Shown: positions 25,636 to 36,262 of the stretch, one piece after another
Numbering within the stretch: position 1 is the stretch's first letter
How the letters are laid out: each line of letters begins with the position of its first letter
DNA from: Ectobius pallidus
Lineage: Eukaryota > Arthropoda > Insecta > Blattodea > Ectobiidae
NCBI GenBank assembly: GCA_964059195.1
Contig: CAXKWD010000001.1
Span: forward strand, 159,948,532 to 160,012,531
Length of the DNA stretch: 64,000 nucleotides
Direction of reading: 5' to 3'
Notes under the pieces: model-generated
Told to the model about the DNA's origin: nothing
Database searches by the model: none
Seen by the model: only the letters and a program-made list of their open reading frames with translations
Made by a program: the position numbers and the translations under genes

Positions 25636-26403
25636 AGGGGTGCCCACAGGGGGGGGGGGGTTGAAAATTGTTGCAAAATTAGCGTTTTATATGTTAAAAA
25701 TAAAAACGGTCAAGTTTTATAACTTCAAAAGATCTCTTATTTATTTTGTTTTCATAACATAATGAGTAGGCCTATTGTGTCCACTGTTCCATGTGTTATT
25801 TAACTTTTCTTATAAATAATAATAAGTAGGCTATTATAACTTAGGTAACAATTTCTTGTTTAAGTTGCCATTTCTTAGAGTATAGTAAACAAATTTGCTA
25901 ACTAGTTTTTCAGTGCTAAAATAGCGTAAAAGTGATTTTCATTAGTTCAATATTTAAAAATTTCCCGGGGGTGGACACCCGACTTAGGAAACAATTTCTT
26001 CTTTACATTGGCATGTCTTAGAGTATGGTAAACAAATTTCCTAACTAGTTTTTGAGTGCTAATATAGCGTAAAATGTTATTTTCATTAGTTCAATATTTA
26101 ACAATTTTCCAGGGGTGGACACAATTTTCTGGAAATGGACCCCCAATCCCCTTTTTGGGGGGTATTCCATACCTCCAAACCCCCCGGCACTTTCTACCCT
26201 CCCCGCAATTATTTTCTGGCTACGTCATTGTTGCACTTATTATAGGCCTATTATTAATATAATGTTAGATAGTGGCCAAAGAAGTTAAAGCGACAAAAAA
26301 TAAATAAATAAACAATTTTGCCCCCCCCTAGAAATATATGGGTGCCCTTGTCGACACCCAGGTTGGTGGGGGGGTCATGAAGTTTAGGGGGTGGGCACCC
26401 CTG
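25636..26403. mobile_element. Non-autonomous hAT element with 8-bp target duplication
   Basis: The left end AGGGGTGCCCAC (25636) is inverted at the right end as GTGGGCACCCCTG (26391-26403). Both are flanked by the same 8 bases, AGTAATGC (25628-25635 and 26404-26411), as expected for hAT insertion; the left terminal C appears to have been lost. Inside are G-runs next to each end and a diverged tandem duplication (about 25841-25979 and 25984-26120) sharing AACTAGTTTTT and TTTTCATTAGTTCAATATTT. No transposase is encoded. Confidence 0.85.
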
Positions 26404-26411
26404 AGTAATGC

Positions 26412-27390
26412 AACAATATTAAACCATGACGGAAGGAAACATACCTGCAATTTTCCTCAAGAAATTTTTCTTGTATTCCTGTTTAATGCCACAAGAAGAA
26501 ACAATGGTAATCAACCTTCAATGTAGGGTCCTTACGACCTTGGTACCTCCTCATCAAGGAAATGTCCTGATAGAACTGTTCACTTTACCCATTATCTAAC
26601 CTCATCTACATTTTCTGAAAAAAAGTCAAGATGAGAATGAAAAAACTAGTTTGAAAGACATCCTAAAACTCATAGTTTTTTTTAGTATTTCAACTAATTC
26701 TGTACCAAGGTTTTATATTTCACTTCTTTTTATCCTAATTCTGAGAAATCCATTCATGACACTTAAATTATTACCAAGCAGCTAATTCAGTTCATTGCAA
26801 TGGCTTCCAAACATATACAGTAAAACTTTGACAAGAGACTTTTTAAGGGATTAAACAAAAAGTGTGTCTTAGGCAGAAAAGCATCTTATAAGGGAAACAT
26901 CCATGGTGACATGTCTTTATGGCAACTGAAGGGATCACAAAAGCAATAAATAACTGTAATTCATTTGAACTTGAAATTAGATTGTACATAGTACTTCACA
27001 CTATTACAATAAGCATAAAAACATAATACACATAAGATTAATTACGTTATTAATCCGTAGTTTAAGATAATATCACAAAAAGACTTGCCGAATTGTTTTG
27101 TGATCAAGTTTTATTGGTTAAACTGATTAATCATATTCATTTTCTCTCCAACTGGAAATGCCTTTTTTAGATAGTTAAAGGTAAAAGAAGCACTTTTAAT
27201 GATAGCTGATATTAATTAAAAGTAGAAAATAATGCCACTGAGTGGTATGAAATTATAACACTCCAGGGGTACCAACTTGAATTGCTCCAGATGGAGAGTA
27301 GGCCTACTCCTTTAGTTGAAAATATTTGCATATGATTATTAAATAGATTCGGTTAGAAAAAATAAAATTCTTTCTTAGTGTGCGCTTACA
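26412..27390. other. No gene recognised
   Basis: AT-rich sequence without a supported gene or clear repeat. CAGTAAAACTTTGACAAGAG at about 26819 resembles the start of Tigger-like ends, but no partner was found. Confidence 0.45.
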
Positions 27391-27505
27391 TTATGAAATG
27401 AAGGTACTGTCAAAATTCCAAGTCTCTACCTATTATAGTTTAGGCTGTACATTGATTTTCTGTCAGTCAGGACAAAGCCACTTATGTAGATAGAGATTGA
27501 AACCG
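27391..27505 (+). mobile_element. RTE-like non-LTR 3' tail, copy 1
   Basis: This stretch matches 56671-56785 closely: ATGAAATGAAGGTACTGTCA, CCAAGTCTCTACCT, TATAGTTTAGGCTGTAC, a GTCAGTCAGGACAAAGCC motif and a final TAGATAGAGAT. The closing short tandem repeat and common 3' end suit an RTE-type retroelement tail. The family is inferred, while the repeat itself is seen. Confidence 0.65.
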
Positions 27506-28412
27506 TGTTTTGAGTAATAGTGATATTTTGATGACTGTACACATTTTAATGATCTCATTTGTTCTTACAATAAAAAGTATATCTATACTATTTTGTATAC
27601 TAATTTATTCTATTCTATGAATGATTTTTAAGGACACCTAGCTTTTGTGAATAACTGATTGATGGGTTGTGATTAATACCACAAAAGTGATTATTTTTCA
27701 AGGGAAATTAAGAGCTTTGGAAAGACGTTCTTTTAGAGGACTCAAATGATCCCTAATTATCTTGCATCTAAAAACTGTGACATGGATGACACTGGCATTG
27801 TGATTTTCAATATCAACATACCAAAATGAGACAATTACTTTGTTAGAGGTCTAGTCTTGTTGGTCAAAGTCAAAGTCAAAGTCTAACCTTAAAGTCAAAG
27901 TGATGTCATTTATTGTAATAATGTTAAAACTATGAAAGAACATGGCCTGGGTAATCTGGCATCCCCATTAATGAAATCCTGTGTAGGCCTACACGTATGT
28001 AGCGCCTAGTATCACCTACAAGTTAAAGTTTTATTGAGAGCCAGCTTACATAATAGAATTATACTAGTAGAACCAAGTTTCAAGCCAAGATTCTTATAAG
28101 CTACAAAAAACATTGCTAAAACACGAAAAAGTACATAATATGTTGCAAGACGCAATCATTAGCTCAATTATTGTGTTACAAATTATACAGCTTTTGTTGT
28201 CTTAAGATTAAAATTTTACATTATATTATATAACAAGCAATGCATACTAGCTAAAATTTCGCTAGATTCATAATGTTGGTATGATTATTTTAAAAATTAT
28301 TTTCCCTAACCACGGATGATTTTAAATTTTGTTAGCCCAAAATATTTTATCTACATTATATTTACTTGTGTACATTATATAAATCATACAATTCCAGCCA
28401 TATGTAGACCTA
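27506..28412. other. No gene recognised; short GTCAAA repeat
   Basis: AT-rich DNA with a short tandem run of GTCAAA units at about 27857-27902. No coding or RNA gene was seen. Confidence 0.5.
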
Positions 28413-28420
28413 TCTATAGA

Positions 28421-29176
28421 CAGGGCCGTAGCTAGGCGGTGGCGAGGTGGGCCCCCGCCAAGGGCGCAAAATAACCATGAAAAATCCCGCCTTTTTTCAG
28501 ACTGGTGCAATTTATCGAGCAATAGAAATTCCACGTTAATGGAAGAAATCTTTCAGATTATTAAAAATTACTGCACATGAAGTATCTGTAGTATTATGCC
28601 GATTGTCTACAAAAAAAAGCAGTCATGCAACAACCTTTAATTAACATGTTTTTTATTGACAGAGTATAACATAAATCATGAACAGTATGGAATGATATAG
28701 CAATAAAAATTAAAATGTACGTTATTATTGAGATGAAAGTGGTTCAACTATTCGAAAAAATACTATTACGTATATTGATGTGTTAAACATTTTAGTAGGT
28801 CTCAGGCCTATTACGTAATTTACTTTTGATACTAGATTTTATTATTTAATTCTTTTTTAAGTAGTTCAATCAACTGAAAATTAGTAGGCCTCAGGCCTAT
28901 TATGTACTTTACTTTTGACACTAGATTTTATAATTTAATTATTTTTTAAGTAGTTCAATCGTCTGAAAATAAGGTTTTAGTACCTTGAAAGTTCAACACT
29001 TAGTTCATTTTCAAATTGAGATTTAGGTTTTCTTTGATAATAACAGTGTTTTTAGATTAAAATAATAAACAATTTTACAGAAATAAAAAATAAAAAAATT
29101 GTTCAGACCCCCCAGTATGGAGGGTGCAGATTTGTCAAAATCGCCAAGGGCGCAGAAGGACCTTGCTATGGCCCTG
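28421..29176. mobile_element. Non-autonomous hAT-like element
   Basis: CAGGGCCGTAGCTAGG at 28421 is the imperfect inverse of the right end, CTTGCTATGGCCCTG (29162-29176), and both sides contain an AAGGGCGCA string further in. TCTATAGA flanks both ends (28413-28420 and 29177-29184). That octamer is itself palindromic, so it could be the target duplication or an extension of the inverted repeat. The interior holds two tandem 89-bp units (28793-28881 and 28882-28970). No transposase frame is present. Confidence 0.8.
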
Positions 29177-29695
29177 TCTATAGAATGCACAATTGCTTCA
29201 ATTGATATGACTCTGGCCTATAATAAAATGTAACTTAAAAGGAGCTTTGGTATATTGAAATAGGACATAATAAATCTTATAGTTCTAGTTGAGAAAAATT
29301 ACTTAAGCATGCAATTATTACGTATTGGTTTTCACGAAAGCTGTTGTTAACGCAAACATTATCGGAATTAGGGAAAATCTTTTACTGCCTAGTTCCATGG
29401 AGTCTCAGCTTTGTAGCAGCTTGGCAAACTATAACACAATATAGTTTTATAATGATAGCATTAAATTGTATAATAGTCTTCCCATGAATTAAAAATATTT
29501 TGTTATCAGTACCTGCCTTTAAAAGGACAGTCAGATTAGTATTGATATTAAAATTTTAAAAAAGTAACCCTAACCTTTATAATATTGAATGTTAACCTAT
29601 GTCCTTGAGAACCAATCAAAATGAATGCTTTGAGACACCGAACATCGAACGTTATTATATTATAGTTGTTTGTAAATAAAGTAAAATCACAGTAT
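29177..29695. other. No gene recognised
   Basis: AT-rich spacer between two hAT-type elements; nothing further seen. Confidence 0.5.
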
Positions 29696-29703
29696 ATTAT
29701 AAA

Positions 29704-31887
29704 CAGTGGCGTATCCTAAAAATTTTGGTAAGGCATGCAACATGAAATATAAATATATATATATATTTATATACTGTATATATATAGGCCTATACATATA
29801 TATCACTGTTGTATGTAACATCTGTCATAGGTTCGTTCTTTACTTCTTGAAATAGGCACGAGAGAAAGTTGAATTTGAAATCTCTTTAACATCGTTAGAA
29901 AACCACGTGCTTTATTTATGGCGAATGTATCCCAATCGTCTTGATTTTCCAAAATGTAGCCATGAAGCTCTTCAAGTTCGGTTCTATGATCTGCGACTTT
30001 CTGTACTAAGCGACTTGAGAAACTCCATCGTGTTGGTGCAAGTTTTGGAAATCTCTTCTTTACTATCCTGTCTAATAGGTTCGTTCTTTTCGAGGAATGT
30101 CCAAAAAATGTTACAAAACCAGTAAGGTTAGCAAAAACCACCGTACAAGATTTTATACACGACACTGCCTATGATAACAACAGATTCAGTTTGTGGGCGT
30201 AACAATGTACAGATATGGCCTGAGGAATTACTTCCCCCACCTTTGCCTGTACTCCATTTAAATGTCCCGCCATGACGGCTGCTCCATCATAGGTCTGAGC
30301 TACCACTTTTCCTTTGCAATCAAACTGTGTAAGTTGCTCTATTGCAAGTTTAGCAAGGGAGTCAGCTGATCTATCGGCACTAACGTCGCTAAATCCTACA
30401 AATCTTTTAAAGATTTGTCCCTTATAAACATATCTAAATATAGTTGACAGCTGTGAACAGTTGATGTCGGAAGTTTCATCTAGGAAAATAGCAACAAATG
30501 TTGCTGCTTTAATCTGACTTTTTATCTCTGTTAAGGTAACACCACGAGCGCTCTGTATTAAATCATTTTGTAACAGAGGAGATAATCCAGTAAATTCAGT
30601 GGCAGTAGTCAAGTGTGCTTGCAGTTTGTCATCGCACTCCGCCAACAAATGAATTAACTCTACATAATTCCCTCGATTGTTGGAATCGGAACTTTCATTA
30701 TGCCCTCGAAATGCGAATTCTTGTTGCCCTAAAAAGCATGTGGCTGCTGTCAGTCTCTTTAACACTTTTCGGTTCTCTTTCAGAGTTTTATTGTGTTTTA
30801 AAACACTTGCCCGGGTTTGTTCATTTAAGAGTAAATCAATCCTGCTTTTTTCATTCATATAATGTCAAATCAGTTCATAGTTTGTCAATAGTTGCTAAAT
30901 TACATCCAGTCGTTTTTATGTTTAATATGTTGTTCTTCTTACTAAATTTGAAGTTTCATATATGTTATTCTTCATACTTCTTGTAGCACTTGTTCAATAT
31001 AAATGTATTAATTATTGTGGTCGCTTGTGACCCTGGCAGTTAAAAAGCTACTTTAAATATATGAATTTTAAAAAAATCCTGCTTTTACCAAACAATCCGA
31101 AGGATATCCATGCATGGATGTGAGACTCTGATTTTCGTGGCTTGGAATTGTAGTGGGTAAATTGTTAAGATCCTAATAACTCCGATCCTTACTGATACAA
31201 GGAGATTTATCCTTCCCGAGCAACAAACACAGCCAGCAGAACAGCTTACACAAAGTTACAGAGCCGCATAACCAAACTACCTTAGTATAAAATTCCGAGT
31301 TATAGGTACGCAAGAAGTTCTTCACTTTGTTCTCGATAAGTTTTTCAAATCGGGAGTAGGTCTCCCTTTCTTAACTAACTCTTAACTTATCACTGGATGA
31401 ACGTGAGTGGAAAGGAAATAATACACTTAATATAATATCACTTGCAGAATCACCCTTGCTTTGAATATTCAGCGGCAAAATTCACTGAAGTACACTCAAC
31501 AAAGAATCTTCGCACCTTACAGATGCACCACAGAACAGGAGATGCACTGACTCGTGTTGCATGCAAAGTGTCTGTATTTCAAGGATCGGAGTTATGACGT
31601 CATGGTAGCAGACTAGTGGTGAGAATACCTCAGCACCTCGCCTAGGCATTTAGGAGAACTAATAAGCCATCACGCACAATCTTGCGCAGAAACACGCACG
31701 CCGTCGCCATCTGTTATTCGGCCTAGAAAACACTTCTTTGGAACAGAATTAATGATTTTCATGTGTTATTGTTGATTCCTCTGCCATTTAAATGGTGCTA
31801 TTTTTATATTATCGATGACTGTTAGTAATTTCTTTATTCTACAACGCATGCAGTGCATTCATTGCATTCATGGAGAATACGCCACTG
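29704..31887 (-). mobile_element. hAT transposon with degraded ZMYM1-like transposase
   Basis: The left terminus CAGTGGCGTAT (29704) is repeated inverted as ATACGCCACTG (31877-31887). Both ends are flanked by the identical 8-bp sequence ATTATAAA (29696-29703 and 31888-31895), which is the hAT target duplication. The element is 2184 bp. The left half encodes a broken transposase on the minus strand. The GC-richer right part (about 31090-31720) is noncoding and contains a 15-bp inverted pair, ATAACTCCGATCCTT near 31173 and its complement near 31585. The transposase lacks its C-terminal dimerisation region, so the copy is internally deleted and not autonomous. Confidence 0.92.
29803..30858 (-). 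pseudogene. hAT transposase, ZMYM1-like (DUF4371), stop-interrupted and truncated
   Basis: From an ATG at 30858 the frame encodes 229 residues ending at a TAG (30171-30169). It then continues in the same frame for about 120 more residues to 29803. Recognisable family landmarks are FLDETSD (about residues 125-131, with the first catalytic-region Asp), YDGAAVMAGHLNGVQ (190-204) and HCYAHKLNLLL (218-228). After the stop come CIKSC, FFGHSSKR and PTRWSF, also in family order. The usual N-terminal zinc finger is not present upstream and the C-terminal dimerisation motif is absent, so this is roughly the middle half of a transposase. A functional enzyme would excise and insert the surrounding element in the nucleus. 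This copy is dead. Similar proteins in animals are annotated as zinc finger MYM-type protein 1-like. The family call is firm, the exact start is not. Confidence 0.9.
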
Positions 31888-31895
31888 ATTATAAA

Positions 31896-33489
31896 ATATG
31901 CATTGATATTTGCAAGAGAATGTACATTATTAATAACAAATTGTACACAAGCAGGGTTGGAGGAGCAATTTACCTACAAGTATTTAAAATGTAAAATACA
32001 TAATGTAAAAAAAAGGTTTATACACGTGATATAATAAAATGACATTTAGTTGATTCCATTTTTTAAATCCATTAATGTTCAGTGCAACTGAAAGTTGAAT
32101 TCAGTCACATTAACTCTTGAATTGAGTTTAAGCATCACAACTATTCTTTGATCATTAACCCTTTCACTGCCATGCTGTTTGATGGAGAACTGCTTCTAAA
32201 ATGCCACCAGCTGATTCACTTGGTTACAATATTTTATTACCAAGAAGTATTTTAAAAACATCACATCTAGCGTTATAGTCATTAACTTGGCAACAAAGGC
32301 CATCACAAGTTAACAGTAAAATCTTTTGATACTGACAAAGGATATCAGTGGAAGGATGATCATGAAAAATAATTATATTAGAACTCAAAGGAACATTAAC
32401 ATTTTTTTTTGAACATACACTGACTTTCAGTGACGGTATGCTATTTGACAATTGAAACCAGTGCCAGTATGCCACTGGGACTTTTAAACCCAGTGCTGAT
32501 ATTCCATACCGGTGCATACCACTTCCCTTACTATTGGTAATCCTTGGAAAGGGCACTTATAAATTATATGACAACTATCATAATGTAATGATTTAATCTT
32601 AAGATAACAAAAGCTACATACAGTATGAATCTTTAAGGAAGTAAACTGAACAATAATAATGAGCTAATGGTGAATTCTATTGTACCATGTATTGCTAACA
32701 TCGTAGATTATGAAACTAAAAGTATTTATTTATATATTTGGCCTATATACTAGCTTCAGAAAAACCACTATAACTCTTTTCTCTTATTCCCATGTCAGAG
32801 AATCTTGGTCTTTGTTGCATATTCAAAGACCAAGAAGGAGAGAGTCTTGCCCAAGTCACAGACTGGTAGTTCTATTAAAACTCCACTTATTACAACAGGT
32901 TTTTATGTATGTTTTCAATATATCACACATTAAATTTGACACAGATTAAGGATGCAGGTAATTTTGTAACAATATAAAATACAAACAAAGACTCCAAGGA
33001 GAAACAGCTCTTATCATATCATAACTTCCCTTCCTACAAGGCAATATGACAGAGCTGCTTGCCAAGAAAGTCATAAAATAAATTTTATTTCTTTTTATAT
33101 AAAGCCAACAAATACATACAATACCACTTCAGGAATACTGTATAACCAAACTGTAAATCTAATTTTTCTTCACATGAAAAATGTATCAATTTTTTTTGGT
33201 ATGTCTTTGTTTTGTGACAGTAATCCAAATTACTGATATGCCAAATTTAATAACTTAAAAATATTTCATTTTGTAAATTTTAATAGGATAAATGAAAAAT
33301 GCAGTCAGTGATCATTCTGCATACCTTTTTATAGATAAATAAAATGATGAAAGATTAGACTAAACAAAAAAATATATATATTAATAAATTATAGTTAAGT
33401 TTTAGCTGAAGCAGAGTTCTTAATTAAGTTGTACAATTAGAAAATTTCTGTTATCACTTACATGCAATCCACAATGAGAATATTACATC
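31896..33489. other. No gene recognised
   Basis: AT-rich DNA. The minus-strand frame at 32556-32224 and the plus frame at 32710-32949 show no domain I recognise. CAGTGGTTCTCAACCTTTCC at 33490-33509 resembles the terminal sequence of MER5/Charlie-type hAT elements, but no inverted partner was found nearby. Confidence 0.45.
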
Positions 33490-33509
33490 AGTGGTTCTCA
33501 ACCTTTCCC

Positions 33510-34200
33510 AGGACAGTTTCTCGAGAGGTTCAACAAACGACTCTAATGAAAAGAAAATCAGGTAATTAAAAAACAGAAGTTAATAAAAAAAACGAAAGTT
33601 TAATGAGTGACACTTCATTATGAAAATCAACCAAATCAAATACTTAAAAAAAATTCCTACCAATAAAATTAAAATTGAGGCAGAAATACAAATCAAATTT
33701 CTAGAATCCAATCATCAGTTCTCATCTAGACAGAAAAATGTGCACTATGTACATCCATAGGATAGTCATGTACACTTGAGAGCATGGAATCTTTCTTACA
33801 AGCACAGTGGCTTATGTTGGTAAGGGAATTCTAAACCAGCTTTACCATGCCCACTCCCCACCCCTACTCCTCTTTCTTTTACCAATGGCGGATATGCTAA
33901 GAGCCTCTAGATTAGTTGAGAACATGATTATTTCAGAATTAGTCTTAACCTTGTCTGATAAGGGAAATAACTTTCTGGTTATTGTCCTAATCCTGAGAGT
34001 TGTTCATAGGCTATTATGCATATGGTTGGACTTGAACTCAAACCACTCAGCGCTTGTGTTCAATCCACATGATAAGGAGACTAAATGCCAACTTTAAATA
34101 AAGAATGCTAGAATAAACCAGAAGGATCGGAAAGCTTCCATGAACTTGAGTATACTCACATCTGCACTTGGTTGATGAATGCGATATGACTTATTTTATG
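33510..34200. other. No gene recognised; weak B-box-like site
   Basis: No gene is supported. On the minus strand near 34030, AGTTCAAGTCCAACC is a partial match to an RNA polymerase III B box, possibly a decayed SINE. Confidence 0.4.
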
Positions 34201-34814
34201 AATTGATAAATAAAATACCTCCTTATTCCTCAAATTTCTACTTAAAATGAAAGCACAACCACTTGGGATTACTTTGAAAGATATAACATCATGATTTATT
34301 GTTAAAATATAAAATAGGTCATGTGTAATGTTTACATGTGCAACTAAAACCGAAGATAAAAATTGTTAATAAATTAGTTTCCATTCAATATCTGTTGAAT
34401 GACGTTGAAAAATATGTCTTGATAAAAATATTTCACACTATATTTCCCCTTAAATTATTATTTTAATATTTATCAGGAACTGAAGACGGCATAAAAAACT
34501 TGCTATGCTGAAATGTATCTTCTTCAAATTCTGTATTGACTACGAACATCTTGGGATTGCTGTAACATCAGTAAATTGCATAAATAAGACATCTCCAAGT
34601 GCCATCGCATACACAAGAAGTTGTTTAAGAATAGAATGTTATAAAAAACGATCATCATTATATAGTATTTGGACTACATAACCTGTGAAAGTGCTGATAA
34701 TTTATATTTTAATAATATAACATGACGTTATATCTTTCAAAGTAATCCCAAGTGGTTGTGCTTTCATTTTAAGTAGAAAATTGAGGGAATAAGGAGGTAT
34801 TTTATTTATCAATT
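34201..34814. mobile_element. Foldback / long-TIR element, about 114-bp arms
   Basis: The left arm 34201-34314 is the near-perfect reverse complement of the right arm 34701-34814. Both contain AATTGATAAATAAAATACCT, GAAAGCACAACCACTTGGGA and TTTGAAAGATATAAC in the appropriate orientation, with only a handful of mismatches. The middle is about 390 bp with no coding potential. This is a non-autonomous DNA transposon of the foldback/MITE type. No clear target duplication was identified and the superfamily is unknown. Confidence 0.85.
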
Positions 34815-34885
34815 TATCTTATGAATGTTAACAACCTCAAACAAATTACTAGTACTCATATATTCGCAGTAGCTAAGGAACTTCA

Positions 34886-35098
34886 TATTATGAGTTTATT
34901 GTCCATTAAGCAAATACTATGTTTTGGAGTCAAAAGTGCACTCCTAAAGCAGTGAACCCTTACTTGAATACAGTAGCAGTTTTATGAGTTTAGTGTATTT
35001 ACAGTATTATGAGTTTAGTGTCCATTAAGCAAATACTATGTTTTGGAGTCAAAAGTGCACTCCTAAAGCAGTGAACCCTTACTTGAATACAGTAGCAG
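34886..35098. repeat. Tandem duplication, two 94-bp copies with 119-bp period
   Basis: 34886-34979 and 35005-35098 are identical except for one base (GTTTATTGTCC versus GTTTAGTGTCC). Both contain TTTTGGAGTCAAAAGTGCAC. The 25-bp spacer carries an additional partial copy, TATGAGTTTAGTGT. Confidence 0.92.
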
Positions 35099-35221
35099 CT
35101 CGTAGCTTAAAACAAGGGTGTACTGCATATACCATTTCGTATATTTAAAGTAAAATAAAAATTTGGTAGGCCTACTTACCTAATGCCTCACAGTGAACTC
35201 TAAGTGATGTTCCTTCCATTA

Positions 35222-35790
35222 TCAATTACTTTCATGTTGAATCCATCCATGTTTGCAACCATTTTTCTCATCAGAAAGCACTGCAAGAGCAGTATAAGAC
35301 ATTCTTGTTGACACTGTATTCCTTAGGAATGTATTAATCGTCTTCAGGGTAGAAAAGCATCTTCCCGGTTCTGCTGTGGTGATAGGAGTGGCGACTATAA
35401 TTCTGAGAAGCTTTGTTATTTTGGATGTACCGATCAAATTGTTTTTAATCATAAGCTTGAGTAGCGAATAGCTCAATCAAGTTTCCTGTAATTATTTCTT
35501 TCATACAAGACACTCAGTTCTGTTTTCAATCCGCTCTCTTCCAGTCAATTATATGATTGTACAATAGAGTCAAGTACTTTTTCTGGGAAGTGTTTTGAAA
35601 ATTCTGGTATGCAGAAATAATTTATCAGTTTTGCTGCTTCCAGATGATCAAAAGATTGAAAGAGATTACGAGCTTCTAGGAGGATTCGATCACACACTTC
35701 CTTGGCATCAACATGTCTATGTTTCCTTTGTTTGTTTTCAGGTGGAACTTCACTGTCAGCATTGTCTGTGGATTCCCTCATCCCACCCAC
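35222..35790 (-). pseudogene. hAT transposase C-terminal fragment (dimerisation region)
   Basis: Two adjacent minus-strand pieces read together as the C-terminal part of a ZMYM1-like hAT transposase. 35790-35545 contains HRHVDAKEVCDRILLEA and ends near FPEKVLDSIVQSYN. 35476-35222 contains LLRIIVATPITTAEPGRCFS and LKTINTFLRNTVSTRMSYTA, the diagnostic hAT C-terminal dimerisation motif. Stops interrupt the join at about 35480-35550. The fragment lies 4.4 kb beyond the element at 29704-31887 and outside its target duplications. It is upstream on the minus strand, so it must come from a second insertion rather than from the missing part of the first. Confidence 0.85.
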
Positions 35791-36164
35791 TATCGGCCTG
35801 GATAAAATGTGTTACAGACTTTTTGTTTGTTTTCACACCATCAGTCAATTTTTCTTCCAACGCATTATATAACATATCTACATGAAGGATTATTATGTGG
35901 AAGAATGAGAGCCAGAAAAGAAATTCTCCTTTTCAATAGTATGTGGTGGTCTCACAACAACAAGTGTAATCCCTCTGCAGCTAAGACCAACACTACAGTT
36001 TAATTTACATTGCTACAGATGTCACAATAAGTCGTTTCTCTATCCAGATTTCAGATAATGAACAGAACATCGATACCAGCACAGCATGCTGAGTTTAGTT
36101 CAGTTATTTCCCATCAAGGTTGCCTGCAGCTAGATATCTTCATGTTACTCTGCGACATCAGTAG

Positions 36165-36262
36165 TTCCTGTCCTGCCAATCCTCATCCTCCAAACCTCTG
36201 AATGCCATTGCTGATCTTACTCCATTCATCCAACTTCTACGGGGACGTCCACCTAGGGGTCC
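36165..36262 (-). pseudogene. Non-LTR retrotransposon coding fragment
   Basis: Reading the minus strand leftward from about 36256 gives GGRPRRSWMNGVRSAMAFRG followed by LEDEDWQDRNY and a stop. The GRPR.+W..G pattern followed by DR is common near the C-terminus of insect non-LTR reverse-transcriptase polyproteins. Only about 30 residues survive, so the assignment rests on pattern recognition. Confidence 0.5.

Noticed and set aside
29907..30125. Plus-strand frame of 72 residues
   Set aside because: It is antisense to the hAT transposase remnant.
33490..33509. MER5/Charlie-like terminal sequence
   Set aside because: Only one end is seen and no inverted partner or target duplication was found.
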